The notes: generated from the letters alone by a model not told the origin. Counted from the first letter of the stretch, positions 16,881 through 25,694 are shown. The stretch is 64,000 bases of DNA from Clostridiaceae bacterium BL-3 (GCA_902809985.1 CADDXC010000001.1:806001-870000), one strand, 5' to 3'. Numbers and translations: made by a program.

Positions 16881-17666
16881 ATGAAGATTTTAGTATGTGT
16901 AAAACAGGTACCTGATACAAATGAAGTCAAGATTGATCCCGTAAAAGGAACGTTGATAAGAGAGGGAGTACCTAGTATCTTAAATCCCGACGACGCCAAT
17001 GCACTTGAGGCTGCATTGACTATAAAAGATGAGAATCCAGGTACAACGGTTGCTGTAATGACCATGGGGCCGCCGCAGGCATCTGTCATGCTGAGGGAAT
17101 GTCTTGCCATGGGAGCTGATGAAGCGTATTTACTGAGTGATCGTGCTTTTGGAGGAGCAGATACCTGTGCTACATCCACTACTATTGCAGCAGGTATAAG
17201 AAAATTCGGACCTGTGGATATCATTTTTGCAGGAAGACAGGCGATAGATGGTGATACGGCCCAGGTAGGACCGCAGGTGGCAGAGAGACTTGGTTTGCCT
17301 GTAGTGACTTATGTACAGCATATAAAATTTGATGGAAATAAACTAGTTGTCCAAAGGCAGCTTGAAAATGGATATGAAGTAGTGGAAGCTCAGGTTCCCT
17401 GTCTTCTTACAGTAGTGAAGGAACTAAATGAGCCGAGATATATGAGCATTTATAGAATTGTCGATGCCTATAAAAAAGAAATTACTGTGTGGAACCACGA
17501 GGATATATACCTGGATCCGAAAGAATGTGGATTGAATGCATCACCTACACAGGTGTTTCGTTCTTTTACACCACCACCAAAGGGAAAAGGTGAAATGTTG
17601 AAGGGATCCGTTAATGAAATGGCATCTAGTCTTATCTTCAAGTTGAAAGAAAAACACGTATTATAA
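16881..17666 (+). CDS. etfB: Electron transfer flavoprotein beta subunit
   Basis: EtfB of 261 residues, the NAD(H)/FAD-handling subunit of the Etf heterodimer. It starts [20 protein letters not shown] and has [46 protein letters not shown] and [16 protein letters not shown], all standard for EtfB including bifurcating types such as CarD. It follows the acyl-CoA dehydrogenase by 18 bp and precedes etfA by 19 bp. Whether bifurcation really occurs depends on the FAD environment and needs biochemistry. Confidence 0.94.
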   Translation: MKILVCVKQVPDTNEVKIDPVKGTLIREGVPSILNPDDANALEAALTIKDENPGTTVAVMTMGPPQASVMLRECLAMGADEAYLLSDRAFGGADTCATSTTIAAGIRKFGPVDIIFAGRQAIDGDTAQVGPQVAERLGLPVVTYVQHIKFDGNKLVVQRQLENGYEVVEAQVPCLLTVVKELNEPRYMSIYRIVDAYKKEITVWNHEDIYLDPKECGLNASPTQVFRSFTPPPKGKGEMLKGSVNEMASSLIFKLKEKHVL

Positions 17667-17685
17667 GAAAGGGCGGCTGAGTAAA

Positions 17686-18867
17686 ATGACTATGAGGGTT
17701 TTGAAAGATAAATGCAAGGGTTGTACTAAATGTGTGCAGAACTGTCCTTTTGGTGCAATCACTATGAAAAATAAAATTGCTGATATTGGAGGAGCTTGTA
17801 CTGGATGTGGGGTTTGTGTAGAAATATGCCCCTTTGGAGCAATAGAAAAAGTTGAAGAAGAAAAGAAATCAGTTGATCTGAGTGCCTATAAAGGCGTATG
17901 GGTATTTGCAGAACAGCGTCAGGGAAAGATTATGCCTGTAGTTATAGAACTTTTGGGCGAAGGTAAAAAACTGGCGAAAGAAGTTGGAACAGAGCTTTGT
18001 GCAGTGCTTTGTGGAAATAATGTAGGAAGACTGGCTGATGAACTCTTTGCCTATGGTGCCGACAAGGTTTATGCGGCAGATCATCCTGAATTGGAAAATT
18101 ATCGTACCGATGCTTATAGCAAGGTTATTTTTGAAGCTATTTCAAAATACAAACCAGAAATAGTGTTGCTTGGGGCTACCCATATAGGACGTGATTTGGG
18201 ACCCTGCCTTGCTGTAAAATGCAGTACCGGATTGACTGCGGATTGTACTAAATTGGAGATTGATCCTGAAGACAAAAAAATAAAGCAGACAAGGCCGGCT
18301 TTTGGTGGGAACCTCATGGCTACTATTGTCTGCCCTAATAATCGTCCTCAAATGTCTACAGTAAGACCTGGAGTTATGGATAAAGCTGTTTATGAAAAAG
18401 GCCGTAAAGGACAGCTTGTAAAATTAGATGTTGAATTTGAAAAAGGCGATATCAGGACAAAAGTTGTAGATGTAGTGAAAAAAGTAGAAAATGCAGTTTC
18501 ACTGACAGATGCAGATATTATTGTATCCGGAGGTATGGGACTTGGAAAACCTGAAGGATTTAAATTGTTGAAACAGCTGGCGGATAAATTAGGTGGAACT
18601 ATTGCTGCTTCAAGGGCCTGTGTGGATGCAGGGTGGATTGACCACTCCTATCAGATAGGACAAACAGGTACTACTGTAAAGCCCAAAATTTATTTTGCAT
18701 GCGGCATTTCAGGCGCCATACAGCATCTGGCAGGTATGCAGAATTCTAACTATATAGTTGCCATAAACAAAAATGAGAATGCACCTATTTTCAAGGTGGC
18801 TGACTACGGAATTGTAGGTGACTTGTATCAAGTAATTCCTGCAATATTGGAAGAATTGGACAAATAA
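17686..18867 (+). CDS. etfA: Electron transfer flavoprotein alpha subunit with N-terminal 2[4Fe-4S] ferredoxin domain (CarE-like)
   Basis: EtfA of 393 residues, about 60 longer than ordinary EtfA because residues 1-60 form a bacterial-type ferredoxin: [16 protein letters not shown] and [16 protein letters not shown]. The rest is normal EtfA, ending in the FAD domain ([49 protein letters not shown]). This architecture is known from CarE of the A. woodii caffeyl-CoA reductase complex, where it supports ferredoxin reduction coupled to NADH oxidation. It argues that this operon conserves energy. Confidence 0.95.
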   Translation: MTMRVLKDKCKGCTKCVQNCPFGAITMKNKIADIGGACTGCGVCVEICPFGAIEKVEEEKKSVDLSAYKGVWVFAEQRQGKIMPVVIELLGEGKKLAKEVGTELCAVLCGNNVGRLADELFAYGADKVYAADHPELENYRTDAYSKVIFEAISKYKPEIVLLGATHIGRDLGPCLAVKCSTGLTADCTKLEIDPEDKKIKQTRPAFGGNLMATIVCPNNRPQMSTVRPGVMDKAVYEKGRKGQLVKLDVEFEKGDIRTKVVDVVKKVENAVSLTDADIIVSGGMGLGKPEGFKLLKQLADKLGGTIAASRACVDAGWIDHSYQIGQTGTTVKPKIYFACGISGAIQHLAGMQNSNYIVAINKNENAPIFKVADYGIVGDLYQVIPAILEELDK

Positions 18868-18888
18868 TAAATTTAGGAGGAAATGATT

Positions 18889-20118
18889 ATGAAAAATAAA
18901 CCATTGGAAGGTGTAAGAGTTATTGAGCTGGCAAACTTTATAGCTGCTGCAACTGCAGGTCGTTTTCTTGCTGATCTGGGCGCAGATGTTATAAAGATAG
19001 AAAGCCCAAAAGGAGATCCTATTCGTTATACGGCACCAAGTGAGGGAAGACCTCTGGATATGCATGAAAATACCACATGGGATCTTGAAAATGCAAATAA
19101 ACGCTGTATTTCATTGAATATGAAAACTCCAGAGGGAAAAGAGGCCTTCTTTAAACTTTTGGATACAGCAGATATATTCATTACAAACTGGAGAGTTCAT
19201 GCGTTAGAACGTGCCGGAGTAGATTACGAAAGTCTAAAGAGCAGATATCCTAAGCTTGTTTATGCAATGTGCACCGGTTATGGAGAATATGGCCCCGACA
19301 AGGATTTGCCTGGATTTGACTTTACTGCCTTCTTTGCAAGGGGCGGTTATCTTGAGACACTGCGTCAAAAAGATTCCGTTCCAATGAATGTGGTGCCCGG
19401 ATTGGGAGATCACAACGTAGGCATGAACCTGGTAGCCGGAATCCTGGCTGCACTATATCAGGCAAAAACCAAGGGAATAGGGGAAAAAGTTACTACAAGT
19501 CTGTTCCAGACTGCTGTTTTCAATATGGGGATGATGGTACAAGCTGCGCAGTATAAGGATATAGGAACGCCATATCCCATTAATGTCCGTGAAGGAAATA
19601 ATCCACTTCTTGCAGCATGGAAAACAAAAGAAGGAAGATATATACAGACATGTACGCCTGATTATAATACCTATTATAAAAAATTCATGTCTGCAATCGG
19701 AAGAGACGATCTGGCTGATTCTGAAAGATATTTTCCAATTCAAAATGTACAAAAGGCAGGAGTGGGCCATGAAGTCTATGACATTGTAATGGAAGCTATC
19801 GGGAAGATGACAGTGGAGGAGTGCAGTGAGAGATTGACAAAGGCGGATATACCTTTTGCTCTTGCACAGTCACTAGAGGAAATACTTGAAGATAAACAGG
19901 CATGGGCCAACGAATGCTTCTACAGTATGAAATATGATAATGGAAATACCCGAACATTGGTCAGACCACCTGTAAACTTTGCTGAAATGGGAGAGCCGGA
20001 GTATGTACGCGGACCTATGATAGGCGAGCAGGGCAGGAATATTTTGAAGGAAATTGGATATACAGATGATCAAATCAATAAATTAATTGATGATAAGGCA
20101 CTTTATATCGGGGAATAA
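18889..20118 (+). CDS. Family III CoA-transferase (CaiB/BaiF, HadA/FldA-like)
   Basis: CoA-transferase of 409 residues that moves CoA from the reduced acyl-CoA product to the incoming acid, saving ATP. It has LEGVRVIELANFIAAATAGRFLADLGADVIKIE, the NANKRCISLNM block, and the PGFDFTAFFARGG segment. The conserved Asp of that segment is the nucleophile in family III enzymes. Start: ATG 18889, properly spaced from AGGAGG; ATG 18883 is too close. In fld and had clusters the transferase is the first gene, whereas here it is second to last. Confidence 0.92.
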   Translation: MKNKPLEGVRVIELANFIAAATAGRFLADLGADVIKIESPKGDPIRYTAPSEGRPLDMHENTTWDLENANKRCISLNMKTPEGKEAFFKLLDTADIFITNWRVHALERAGVDYESLKSRYPKLVYAMCTGYGEYGPDKDLPGFDFTAFFARGGYLETLRQKDSVPMNVVPGLGDHNVGMNLVAGILAALYQAKTKGIGEKVTTSLFQTAVFNMGMMVQAAQYKDIGTPYPINVREGNNPLLAAWKTKEGRYIQTCTPDYNTYYKKFMSAIGRDDLADSERYFPIQNVQKAGVGHEVYDIVMEAIGKMTVEECSERLTKADIPFALAQSLEEILEDKQAWANECFYSMKYDNGNTRTLVRPPVNFAEMGEPEYVRGPMIGEQGRNILKEIGYTDDQINKLIDDKALYIGE

Positions 20119-20130
20119 ATAAATTGTTAA

Positions 20131-20197
20131 TTTCATACCAGTATATATATTATGCAGGCAATTGACATGATATGTATTGGTATGAAAGAAAATTTTT
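20131..20197 (+). terminator. Inverted repeat plus T run between the CoA-transferase and permease genes
   Basis: TTTCATACCA (20131-20140) pairs perfectly with TGGTATGAAA (20178-20187), and a T run follows at 20192. It looks like an intrinsic terminator or attenuator that would lower expression of the permease relative to the enzymes. Confidence 0.55.
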
Positions 20198-20276
20198 TTA
20201 AAAATAAGCTGGTCAAAATATTATTTGAATATTAGCACAATTTTTAAGAAAATTATAGAATTAGGGAGGCTCGTAA

Positions 20277-21245
20277 ATGAAAATTTTAGAAACTGTTGAG
20301 AAAGTTCCAGGAGGATTGATGATTATCCCTCTATTCCTTGGAGCAATAATAAATACATGTTTTCCTCAGATAATAAAAATTGGCGGAATTACCACGGCAA
20401 CTTTTTCTACGGGTGCCCTGGCGTTTATAGGATGTAATTTGTTATGTGTCGGTGCCCAGATAAATCTTAAAGGTGTGGCAGAGTCATTAAAACGTGGGGC
20501 AGTACTTACAATTGGAAAATTTCTTGCAGGTTTTATTCCAGCTATAATTGTAGTGAAGATGTTTGGAAACGATGGAATATTTGGAATTACACCCTTGCTG
20601 CTTCTAGCAGCTGTTACGAGTGATAACTGCGGCATATACCTTGGGCTTATGTCCGAGATTGGTGATAAATATGATCTAGGTGCACAGGCATTACTTGGCC
20701 TTACTGTAGGCCCACTGTTTACACTGCTTGGATTGGGAGTTGCTGGATGCGGCTTTAATCCCATTGCTATAATTGCATCAGTTGGAACAATGGTTGTAGG
20801 TTTTATACTGGGAAATCTTGATGAGGATATAAGAAATTTCTTAAAGAGTGGAATTATGTTCACGCTGCCCTTCTTAGGGTTTTCAGTTGGAACTGGATTG
20901 AATATTGTAAACATAGTTAGAGGCGGTTTCACAGGTATTTTGTTGGGAGTATTGGTTATTGTATTGTCATTTATATTTTTGGTTCCTGCCGATAAATTTA
21001 TACTTCGCCGTCCTGGATATGCTGCCGTTGCAAATTGTTCATCTGCCAGCAGTTCCGTAGCAGTTCCTGCCATTGTGGCTCAGTCAATACCAAGTCTTTC
21101 AGGTCAGGTGGCCACTGCTACTACAGCTATTGCTGCATCGGCAGTAATTACTGCAATTTTATGTCCTATACTGACGTCTGTTGTGGTTAAAAAATGGGGA
21201 TGGGCGAAGAATCCCATTAAAGAAAATAATATAAAAAATGTATAA
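20277..21245 (+). CDS. 2-Keto-3-deoxygluconate permease family transporter (KdgT-like)
   Basis: Membrane protein of 322 residues with about ten hydrophobic segments. The family pattern includes KVPGGLMIIPLFLGAIINT near the N-terminus, TTATFSTGALAFIG, LLLAAVTSDNCGIYLGLM and GYAAVANCSSASSSVAVPA. Characterised KdgT is a proton symporter for 2-keto-3-deoxygluconate, but nothing here degrades that sugar acid. By context it more likely imports the hydroxy or unsaturated acid used by the operon. GGGAGG precedes ATG 20277. A strong bidirectional terminator follows. Confidence 0.88.
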   Translation: MKILETVEKVPGGLMIIPLFLGAIINTCFPQIIKIGGITTATFSTGALAFIGCNLLCVGAQINLKGVAESLKRGAVLTIGKFLAGFIPAIIVVKMFGNDGIFGITPLLLLAAVTSDNCGIYLGLMSEIGDKYDLGAQALLGLTVGPLFTLLGLGVAGCGFNPIAIIASVGTMVVGFILGNLDEDIRNFLKSGIMFTLPFLGFSVGTGLNIVNIVRGGFTGILLGVLVIVLSFIFLVPADKFILRRPGYAAVANCSSASSSVAVPAIVAQSIPSLSGQVATATTAIAASAVITAILCPILTSVVVKKWGWAKNPIKENNIKNV

Positions 21246-21317
21246 ATGTAGATAGATTTAGAAAAAAATTTAATAAGTAATGTTAATATTGTAACTATTA
21301 ATAATTAAGAATAAGTA

Positions 21318-21377
21318 ATGTGACACATTTTTCACCTTTAAATATTTTAATATATGGAAATGTGTCACATGATTTTT
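21318..21377. terminator. Bidirectional terminator closing the dehydratase operon
   Basis: ATGTGACACATTT (21318-21330) pairs over 13 bp with AAATGTGTCACAT (21358-21370), followed by a T-rich tail. On the other strand it can end the cysteine hydrolase transcript. Confidence 0.85.
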
Positions 21378-21444
21378 TGGTGTATACTCCTCTTGAGATA
21401 GCTAATCGAGTAAATTCGAACTATGTCTTTAATTACTATTTTTC

Positions 21445-21996
21445 CTAATGAGCCTGCTTTATCCATCCATCAGCATCCATGATATTTGCAAAACTGTTGT
21501 CTAGCGCTGCCATGAAAGTGGCTTGTACTGTTGAGGCAGGAATTATGGTGTTATTCCATATTAAATCTTTTGTTGCATATGCGTTTTCAATAAGTGTAAC
21601 ACTGTAGCCAAAATTTCTAGCGGATCTTACGGTTGTATCTACACACATATGCATCATCATGCCACAGATTACTAAATGATCTACTTTTTGACTGTCAAGC
21701 TCTTTTTTCAGGTTTGTCTGAAAGAAACTGTCCGGAGTGTGCTTCATTATTCGCAGTTCTCCATCACTGGGAAATACGCTTTTATGAATTTCCATACCTT
21801 TGGTATCTGGCAAAAAGAATGCAGCGTCTTTTTCACTGCTGATGTGCTGGACATGAAATACTGGTAATTCATTTTTACGGAAAAATGCCAGTACCTTGCT
21901 GGCATTTATACCAGCCTGATAGGCTTGAGATAATTCAAATTTCCCTCTGGGAAAGTAATCATTTTGTATATCAATCAAGACTAATCCTAAATTCAT
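21445..21996 (-). CDS. Isochorismatase-like cysteine hydrolase
   Basis: A 183-residue alpha/beta hydrolase of the isochorismatase/nicotinamidase superfamily. The catalytic triad is visible: Asp in LVLIDIQNDYF, Lys in IMKHTPDSFF, Cys in CGMMMHMCVDTTVRSA. Start at the ATG preceded by GGAGGTG with 8-nt spacing; an ATG five codons upstream (22011) lacks spacing. It is transcribed with, and 55 bp downstream of, an HxlR regulator. Substrate unknown. Proteins of this class next to HxlR genes often respond to reactive or xenobiotic compounds. Confidence 0.85.
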   Translation of the reverse strand: MNLGLVLIDIQNDYFPRGKFELSQAYQAGINASKVLAFFRKNELPVFHVQHISSEKDAAFFLPDTKGMEIHKSVFPSDGELRIMKHTPDSFFQTNLKKELDSQKVDHLVICGMMMHMCVDTTVRSARNFGYSVTLIENAYATKDLIWNNTIIPASTVQATFMAALDNSFANIMDADGWIKQAH

Positions 21997-22051
21997 AGTT
22001 AACACCTCCATTAATAAAAATTATAACCTAAGAGGTGAAAAAGTAAATTAC

Positions 22052-22411
22052 TTACTTTTTGGTATGTAAGTCCTTACAGGAGCATATTCCTTTTTGTTCC
22101 AGCATATATTCAATACCGATTTCCTGCATTATTTCTACAGCCTGCAGCATTTTCCGCCCTCGCTTCGTCAAAAAATATTCAACGTGCAATGGATATCCCT
22201 GGGCACTGATTTTATTAATTATTGTAAATTCACGGAGCTCTTTAAGCTGCTGCAATAGCATTTTTTGTGATATTCCTTCGATGACATGTTCCAGCTGTGA
22301 AAAGGTTTTACTACCGTCTTTCAACTGGAATACAATGATGGTTTTCCATTTACCTTTTACAATATCATGTACAATTTCCAGGGGACAAGTATATTCCTGG
22401 CGTATTTTCAT
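22052..22411 (-). CDS. HxlR-family transcriptional regulator
   Basis: A winged-helix regulator of 119 residues. It has the HxlR signature CPLEIVHDIVKGKWKTIIVFQL, then SQLEHVIEGISQKMLLQQLKEL and VEYFLTKRGRKML. The Cys near the N-terminus (YTCP) is at the position used for thiol sensing in YodB/HypR-type members. Start: ATG 22411, six nt after GAGGTG. It is the first gene of a minus-strand pair with the cysteine hydrolase and may also control the nitroreductase at 22741. Confidence 0.87.
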   Translation of the reverse strand: MKIRQEYTCPLEIVHDIVKGKWKTIIVFQLKDGSKTFSQLEHVIEGISQKMLLQQLKELREFTIINKISAQGYPLHVEYFLTKRGRKMLQAVEIMQEIGIEYMLEQKGICSCKDLHTKK

Positions 22412-22482
22412 ATTTTGCACCTCACAATCTTTTAGTTATTATATCACAAAAATAAAACAGGGTATGAATAAGTGTATTATGT

Positions 22483-22597
22483 AATAAACCTTTATTATTT
22501 TAGTAAAAAAATATATATGCTGAAGTATGATGAAAGGAATTTTCATCTGAATTGTCCACTTGCGATAATCATCCCGCTGATAGTGCCAGCTGCCTTA
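22483..22597 (+). pseudogene. Internally deleted remnant of a yteA/DksA-type gene
   Basis: The 5' region matches 4731-4795 (AATAAACCTT, ATTTTAG, then an ATATATG-like tract and ATGAA-GGAA), then jumps to a stretch matching 4912-4980: ATAATCATCCCGCTGATAG and TGCCAGCTGCCTT correspond to codons DNHPADSASSL. The zinc-finger part is missing. This is a copy of the gene at 4803 with an internal deletion and a lost 3' end. Confidence 0.75.
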
Positions 22598-22633
22598 ATA
22601 TCTTAAATTGCTCCATATCATGTATATGGATTA

Positions 22634-22701
22634 TTGACTTATACTCAAAGAAGGTGTTAATATATTTCAAAGGATAAGTTCATATGGATTATATATCCAT
22701 A
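22634..22701 (+). promoter_or_regulatory. Putative promoter and operator of the nitroreductase
   Basis: TTGACT (22634-22639), 17 bp, TTAATA (22657-22662) could serve as promoter. TATGGAT (22683-22689) and ATCCATA (22695-22701) form an inverted repeat just downstream, a possible repressor site. Confidence 0.4.
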
Positions 22702-22740
22702 ATGTTAGACCAGCTATAAAAGTCAATAGGAGGTAGTATA

Positions 22741-23244
22741 ATGGATGCTATTTTAGAAAGAAGAAGCATACGAAAATATACGGATAAAACAATTTCTAGG
22801 GAAACAATAGAAAAAATTTTGAAGGCAGCTATGTCCGCACCTTCAGCAGGTAACGAGCAACCATGGCAGTTTATTGTTTTAAACGATAAAAATATATTAG
22901 ATGGTATTACTAAAGTACATCCCTATTCACAAATGCTCAAACAAGCCAGTCATGCCATTGTCATCTGCGGTGATATGAAATTCAAAAAATTTGACGAAGA
23001 TTTCTGGATACAGGATTGTTCTGCTGCTGCAGAAAATATACTTGTCATGTCACAGGCTCTTGGATTAGGTGCAGTATGGCTTGGGGTATATCCGGCGAAA
23101 GAAAGAGTTGAAGGCATTGCTAAGCTGTTAAACCTTCCTGAACAGATAGTGCCTTTTTGTGTAATATCCCTGGGTTATCCCGGAGAAGAGAAACCTGTTG
23201 CTGATAGATATAATGAAGAAAGAGTACATTGGAGTAAGTGGTAA
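22741..23244 (+). CDS. Nitroreductase-family FMN oxidoreductase
   Basis: A 167-residue flavin reductase of the small nitroreductase type. It has AILERRSIRKYTDKTI (FMN phosphate contacts), APSAGNEQPWQFIVL, IQDCSAAAENILVMSQALGLGAVWLG and LGYPGEEKP. AGGAGG precedes ATG 22741. It is divergent from, or next to, HxlR and cysteine hydrolase genes, a setting common for detoxifying nitroreductases. The substrate is unknown. Confidence 0.9.
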   Translation: MDAILERRSIRKYTDKTISRETIEKILKAAMSAPSAGNEQPWQFIVLNDKNILDGITKVHPYSQMLKQASHAIVICGDMKFKKFDEDFWIQDCSAAAENILVMSQALGLGAVWLGVYPAKERVEGIAKLLNLPEQIVPFCVISLGYPGEEKPVADRYNEERVHWSKW

Positions 23245-23370
23245 TAATTGATTTTACGGCAGGAGCGTGTAAAAGATGAAGTTTTTAGCGCTTCATCTTT
23301 TTTATTTTTTATAAAATTATTGCATTAACCATTTTGAAGAACGGTTTTGGAAGTAAATGAGTATAAAAAA

Positions 23371-23573
23371 TTTTCAAAAATTATAGTGAAGTACTTGACA
23401 AATTAGCTTTAAATTATTATACATACCATCAACTTAGAGAACACGGAGATGTTTTCTTTGGAGGCGGATTTCATCATGGATGGTGCGGCAGACATGGCAA
23501 TGACATGGGAAAAAAGAGAGATTGATATTGTTTCAGCTGTTTTAGAGAAAGATTTGACCAAAGTATAATATAT
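23371..23573 (+). pseudogene. Internally deleted remnant of marR
   Basis: The promoter part (TTGACA, 17 bp, TATACA) matches 8283-8311. It is joined directly to sequence matching 8871-9013, which still encodes REHGDVFFGGGFHHGWCGRH and the stop codon. About 560 bp (start codon, whole DNA-binding domain) are missing. The downstream operator palindrome is lost. It cannot make a MarR protein. Confidence 0.88.
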
Positions 23574-23616
23574 AAAAATAGAAGGCAGTAATCCTATAAA
23601 TTGGATACTGCTTTCT
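23570..23616 (-). terminator. Terminator of the alpha/beta hydrolase gene
   Basis: AGAA-GCAGTATCC-type arms pair across a loop (23580-23616), and on the minus strand the stem is followed by TATTTTTAT. Confidence 0.6.
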
Positions 23617-23681
23617 ACTTGTTACATGCTTGTGCGTACAGATATTAAAATATATATTTTTATTCCTGTAAATAAGTTTTC

Positions 23682-24794
23682 TCAGCCCAGAAATTTTTTA
23701 ATCTCATCAAAGGCAAGAGTAATCTTGTCAGCCTGACAATGCTGTTCTCCGCCGGTTTCCCTGGTAAAGACCTTTGTAGTAATGGAACCTGCATTGCAAA
23801 GTTCCTGCTGAAGTTGAGGAAGTCTTGAAATTGGCACATACTGATCATCTTCACCGGCCAATAGTAGAACGTCCTGGTTGATAAATTGTCCTATGCCTTT
23901 CATGCTGTGGCGTTTGAAATTTCTGCACAGATCAAAGGGTGTAGTTTCGCCGGTGATTTCGTAACCTTTATTTATTTTCCATGTCAGATCAATATTGCCC
24001 TGCATCATCTTGTTTATGAAATTATTGAATTCAGCGGATTTACCGGCTTCAAACAATTTAATGAGTTTATTTCCTATTTCTTTGGGCATTCGATTCATCA
24101 ATGGATCCAGTCCGGAATAGAAGATATCAAATGCTATTACTTTGTCTATGCGCTTTTCAAAAGCTGCTGCACGCATGACAAAATAACCTCCCCAGGATAT
24201 GCCGATTGCACTGACACGTTTCAAATTGAAATAATCAATTACTGTCGAAACCGGTTTTTCCCAGCTTGGAATAAACTTAAGCCCGTTTTTTAAAGCCGTA
24301 CCCTGGCCCGGACCGTCAAAAACAATTATGTTATAGTCTGTATTTTTTAAAAATACAGCTTCTTTGATGATTTCTTCCATATAGGAATCATAGCCTCCAA
24401 AAATAATCAGTGTTTTATGTGCGTTTGGGTTGAACAGCTCTACAGCTGGAAGAAAGGAGTTTTCATAGGGAACCTTGTAGCTTTTGAAATCAAAATCATT
24501 ATAGTAGTTGTAAAAGTTTCTGCGGTATCCTTCATACATTTTCTGTTTGTTGGGATTTTCGGGCTGCAGGTAAAATTCAGCTGCCTTGTAATAATTTGAG
24601 GCTATGCCGTAAAAGCCTTCATTTTCCCGCTTCACAGCAAGATGTGACCAGTTTTCATACCAGCTGTCAAAATCTTTTAATTTGGGAACTATTTGTTTTA
24701 AATCCTCCCTTACCCCGGGATCATTTTCATAATCATAAGTAAAACGAGTTATCTGCAGATCAAATTGTTCATTGCCTGTATATTTTTTGAACAT
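23682..24794 (-). CDS. Alpha/beta hydrolase (FrsA-like)
   Basis: A 370-residue serine hydrolase. The N-terminal helical cap (about 1-130) is followed by the alpha/beta core: TLIIFGGYDSYMEE (oxyanion region), VFDGPGQGTALK, the nucleophile elbow AIGISWGGYFVMRAA (G-x-S-x-G with Ser), LLLAGEDDQYVPISR (acid) and GGEQHCQADK (His). No signal peptide. GGAGGTA precedes ATG 24794. It is divergently transcribed from a TetR regulator 159 bp away, which probably represses it. The substrate is unknown. Confidence 0.87.
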   Translation of the reverse strand: MFKKYTGNEQFDLQITRFTYDYENDPGVREDLKQIVPKLKDFDSWYENWSHLAVKRENEGFYGIASNYYKAAEFYLQPENPNKQKMYEGYRRNFYNYYNDFDFKSYKVPYENSFLPAVELFNPNAHKTLIIFGGYDSYMEEIIKEAVFLKNTDYNIIVFDGPGQGTALKNGLKFIPSWEKPVSTVIDYFNLKRVSAIGISWGGYFVMRAAAFEKRIDKVIAFDIFYSGLDPLMNRMPKEIGNKLIKLFEAGKSAEFNNFINKMMQGNIDLTWKINKGYEITGETTPFDLCRNFKRHSMKGIGQFINQDVLLLAGEDDQYVPISRLPQLQQELCNAGSITTKVFTRETGGEQHCQADKITLAFDEIKKFLG

Positions 24795-24953
24795 AAGAAT
24801 ACCTCCGTTTAATTGATTGATTTGACCTATGGGCCATTAACTAGAGTATATTGTTATTTTAAAGGACAAACAATTGTTAAAATGATATAATATGTTCGTA
24901 ATCGAATGAAACATATAAAAATGTACTAAATCGAACAAGAGGTGTGAGATTGA

Positions 24954-25514
24954 TTGGCGGAAGATGTGCGTATTTTTAAAACAAAACAAAATATCCAAGC
25001 AGCTTTTATCAAATTACTGGGGAAAAAAGATTTTGACAGTATTACAATTAAAAACATATGTGAGGCTTCATTAACAAGCCGTTCTACTTTTTACAGCCAC
25101 TACACAGACAAATATGATCTTTTGGAAAAAGTTGTGCAGTACTATGTTGATATTGTGAAGAAGAAAGCAAAACTGCGTTTTTTACAAACGGAGAGCGGCG
25201 GTGTAGAGAAAATTATAGGCGATGTTTCCCAAATATTTTCACATCGTAAGGAAGAGATAAAGACACTGCTGAAAGTTCATGTACCCAGGGGGGATCTGCG
25301 AGAAGAAATTGAAAAGATTCTTTTTTCACAGTGTCGTTTATATTTACAACAGCATAAAAAATCTACAGATGTTTCACTAGATCTATTGGCTAATCTTTAT
25401 GTGGCGAATGTTTTTGTGCTTATGACCTGGATACTGGAAAATGGTATGGATAAGAAGGCTATCAATCTTCTAAATAGATTGCAGTATTACTTTTTCACAC
25501 AAATGTCCCTTTAA
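24954..25514 (+). CDS. TetR-family transcriptional regulator
   Basis: A 186-residue TetR protein. The N-terminal helix-turn-helix is KTKQNIQAAFIKLLGKKDFDSITIKNICEAS and SRSTFYSHYTDKYDLLEKVV. The C-terminal helical domain is of the TetR_C type seen in clostridial and bacillar regulators. It starts at TTG 24954, nine nt after AAGAGGTG. The intergenic region holds GTTCGTAATCGAAT and AATCGAAC, possible operator halves. It lies back to back with the alpha/beta hydrolase gene. Confidence 0.88.
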   Translation: MAEDVRIFKTKQNIQAAFIKLLGKKDFDSITIKNICEASLTSRSTFYSHYTDKYDLLEKVVQYYVDIVKKKAKLRFLQTESGGVEKIIGDVSQIFSHRKEEIKTLLKVHVPRGDLREEIEKILFSQCRLYLQQHKKSTDVSLDLLANLYVANVFVLMTWILENGMDKKAINLLNRLQYYFFTQMSL

Positions 25515-25555
25515 GGTTATTACAAAAAAATAAAATGTAAAATTTAATATATGTG

Positions 25556-25638
25556 TTTGCAGAGGAACCATTTTAGTTGAGAAGGCTGAAACCTGACTCT
25601 TTGAACCTGTTTAAGCTAATACTGGCGTAGGGAGCAAA
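25556..25638 (+). ncRNA. TPP riboswitch (THI element), copy B
   Basis: The same aptamer as copy A: closing TTTGC/GCAAA, GTTGAGAAGGCTGAAACC, CTTTGAACCTG and ATACTGGCGTAGGGA. About six substitutions separate the copies over 155 nt. A matching terminator lies at 25659-25694. The next gene, 122 bp beyond, is a LytTR response regulator, so any thiamine link is unexplained. Confidence 0.9.
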
Positions 25639-25658
25639 CTAATTATTTTAATAGTTAT

Positions 25659-25694
25659 AAAGTGTTTATTGTTTCCTAATAAGCACTTTTTTAT
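25659..25694 (+). terminator. Expression-platform terminator of TPP riboswitch B
   Basis: A 12-bp stem (25659-25670 / 25678-25689) with a U run, the same as copy A. Confidence 0.85.

Noticed and set aside
20366-21073. Long open frame of 235 codons antisense to the KdgT-like permease gene
   Set aside because: It lies entirely opposite a well-supported membrane protein gene, is Pro/Ser/Thr-rich as expected for the reverse of hydrophobic codons, and has no ribosome binding site.
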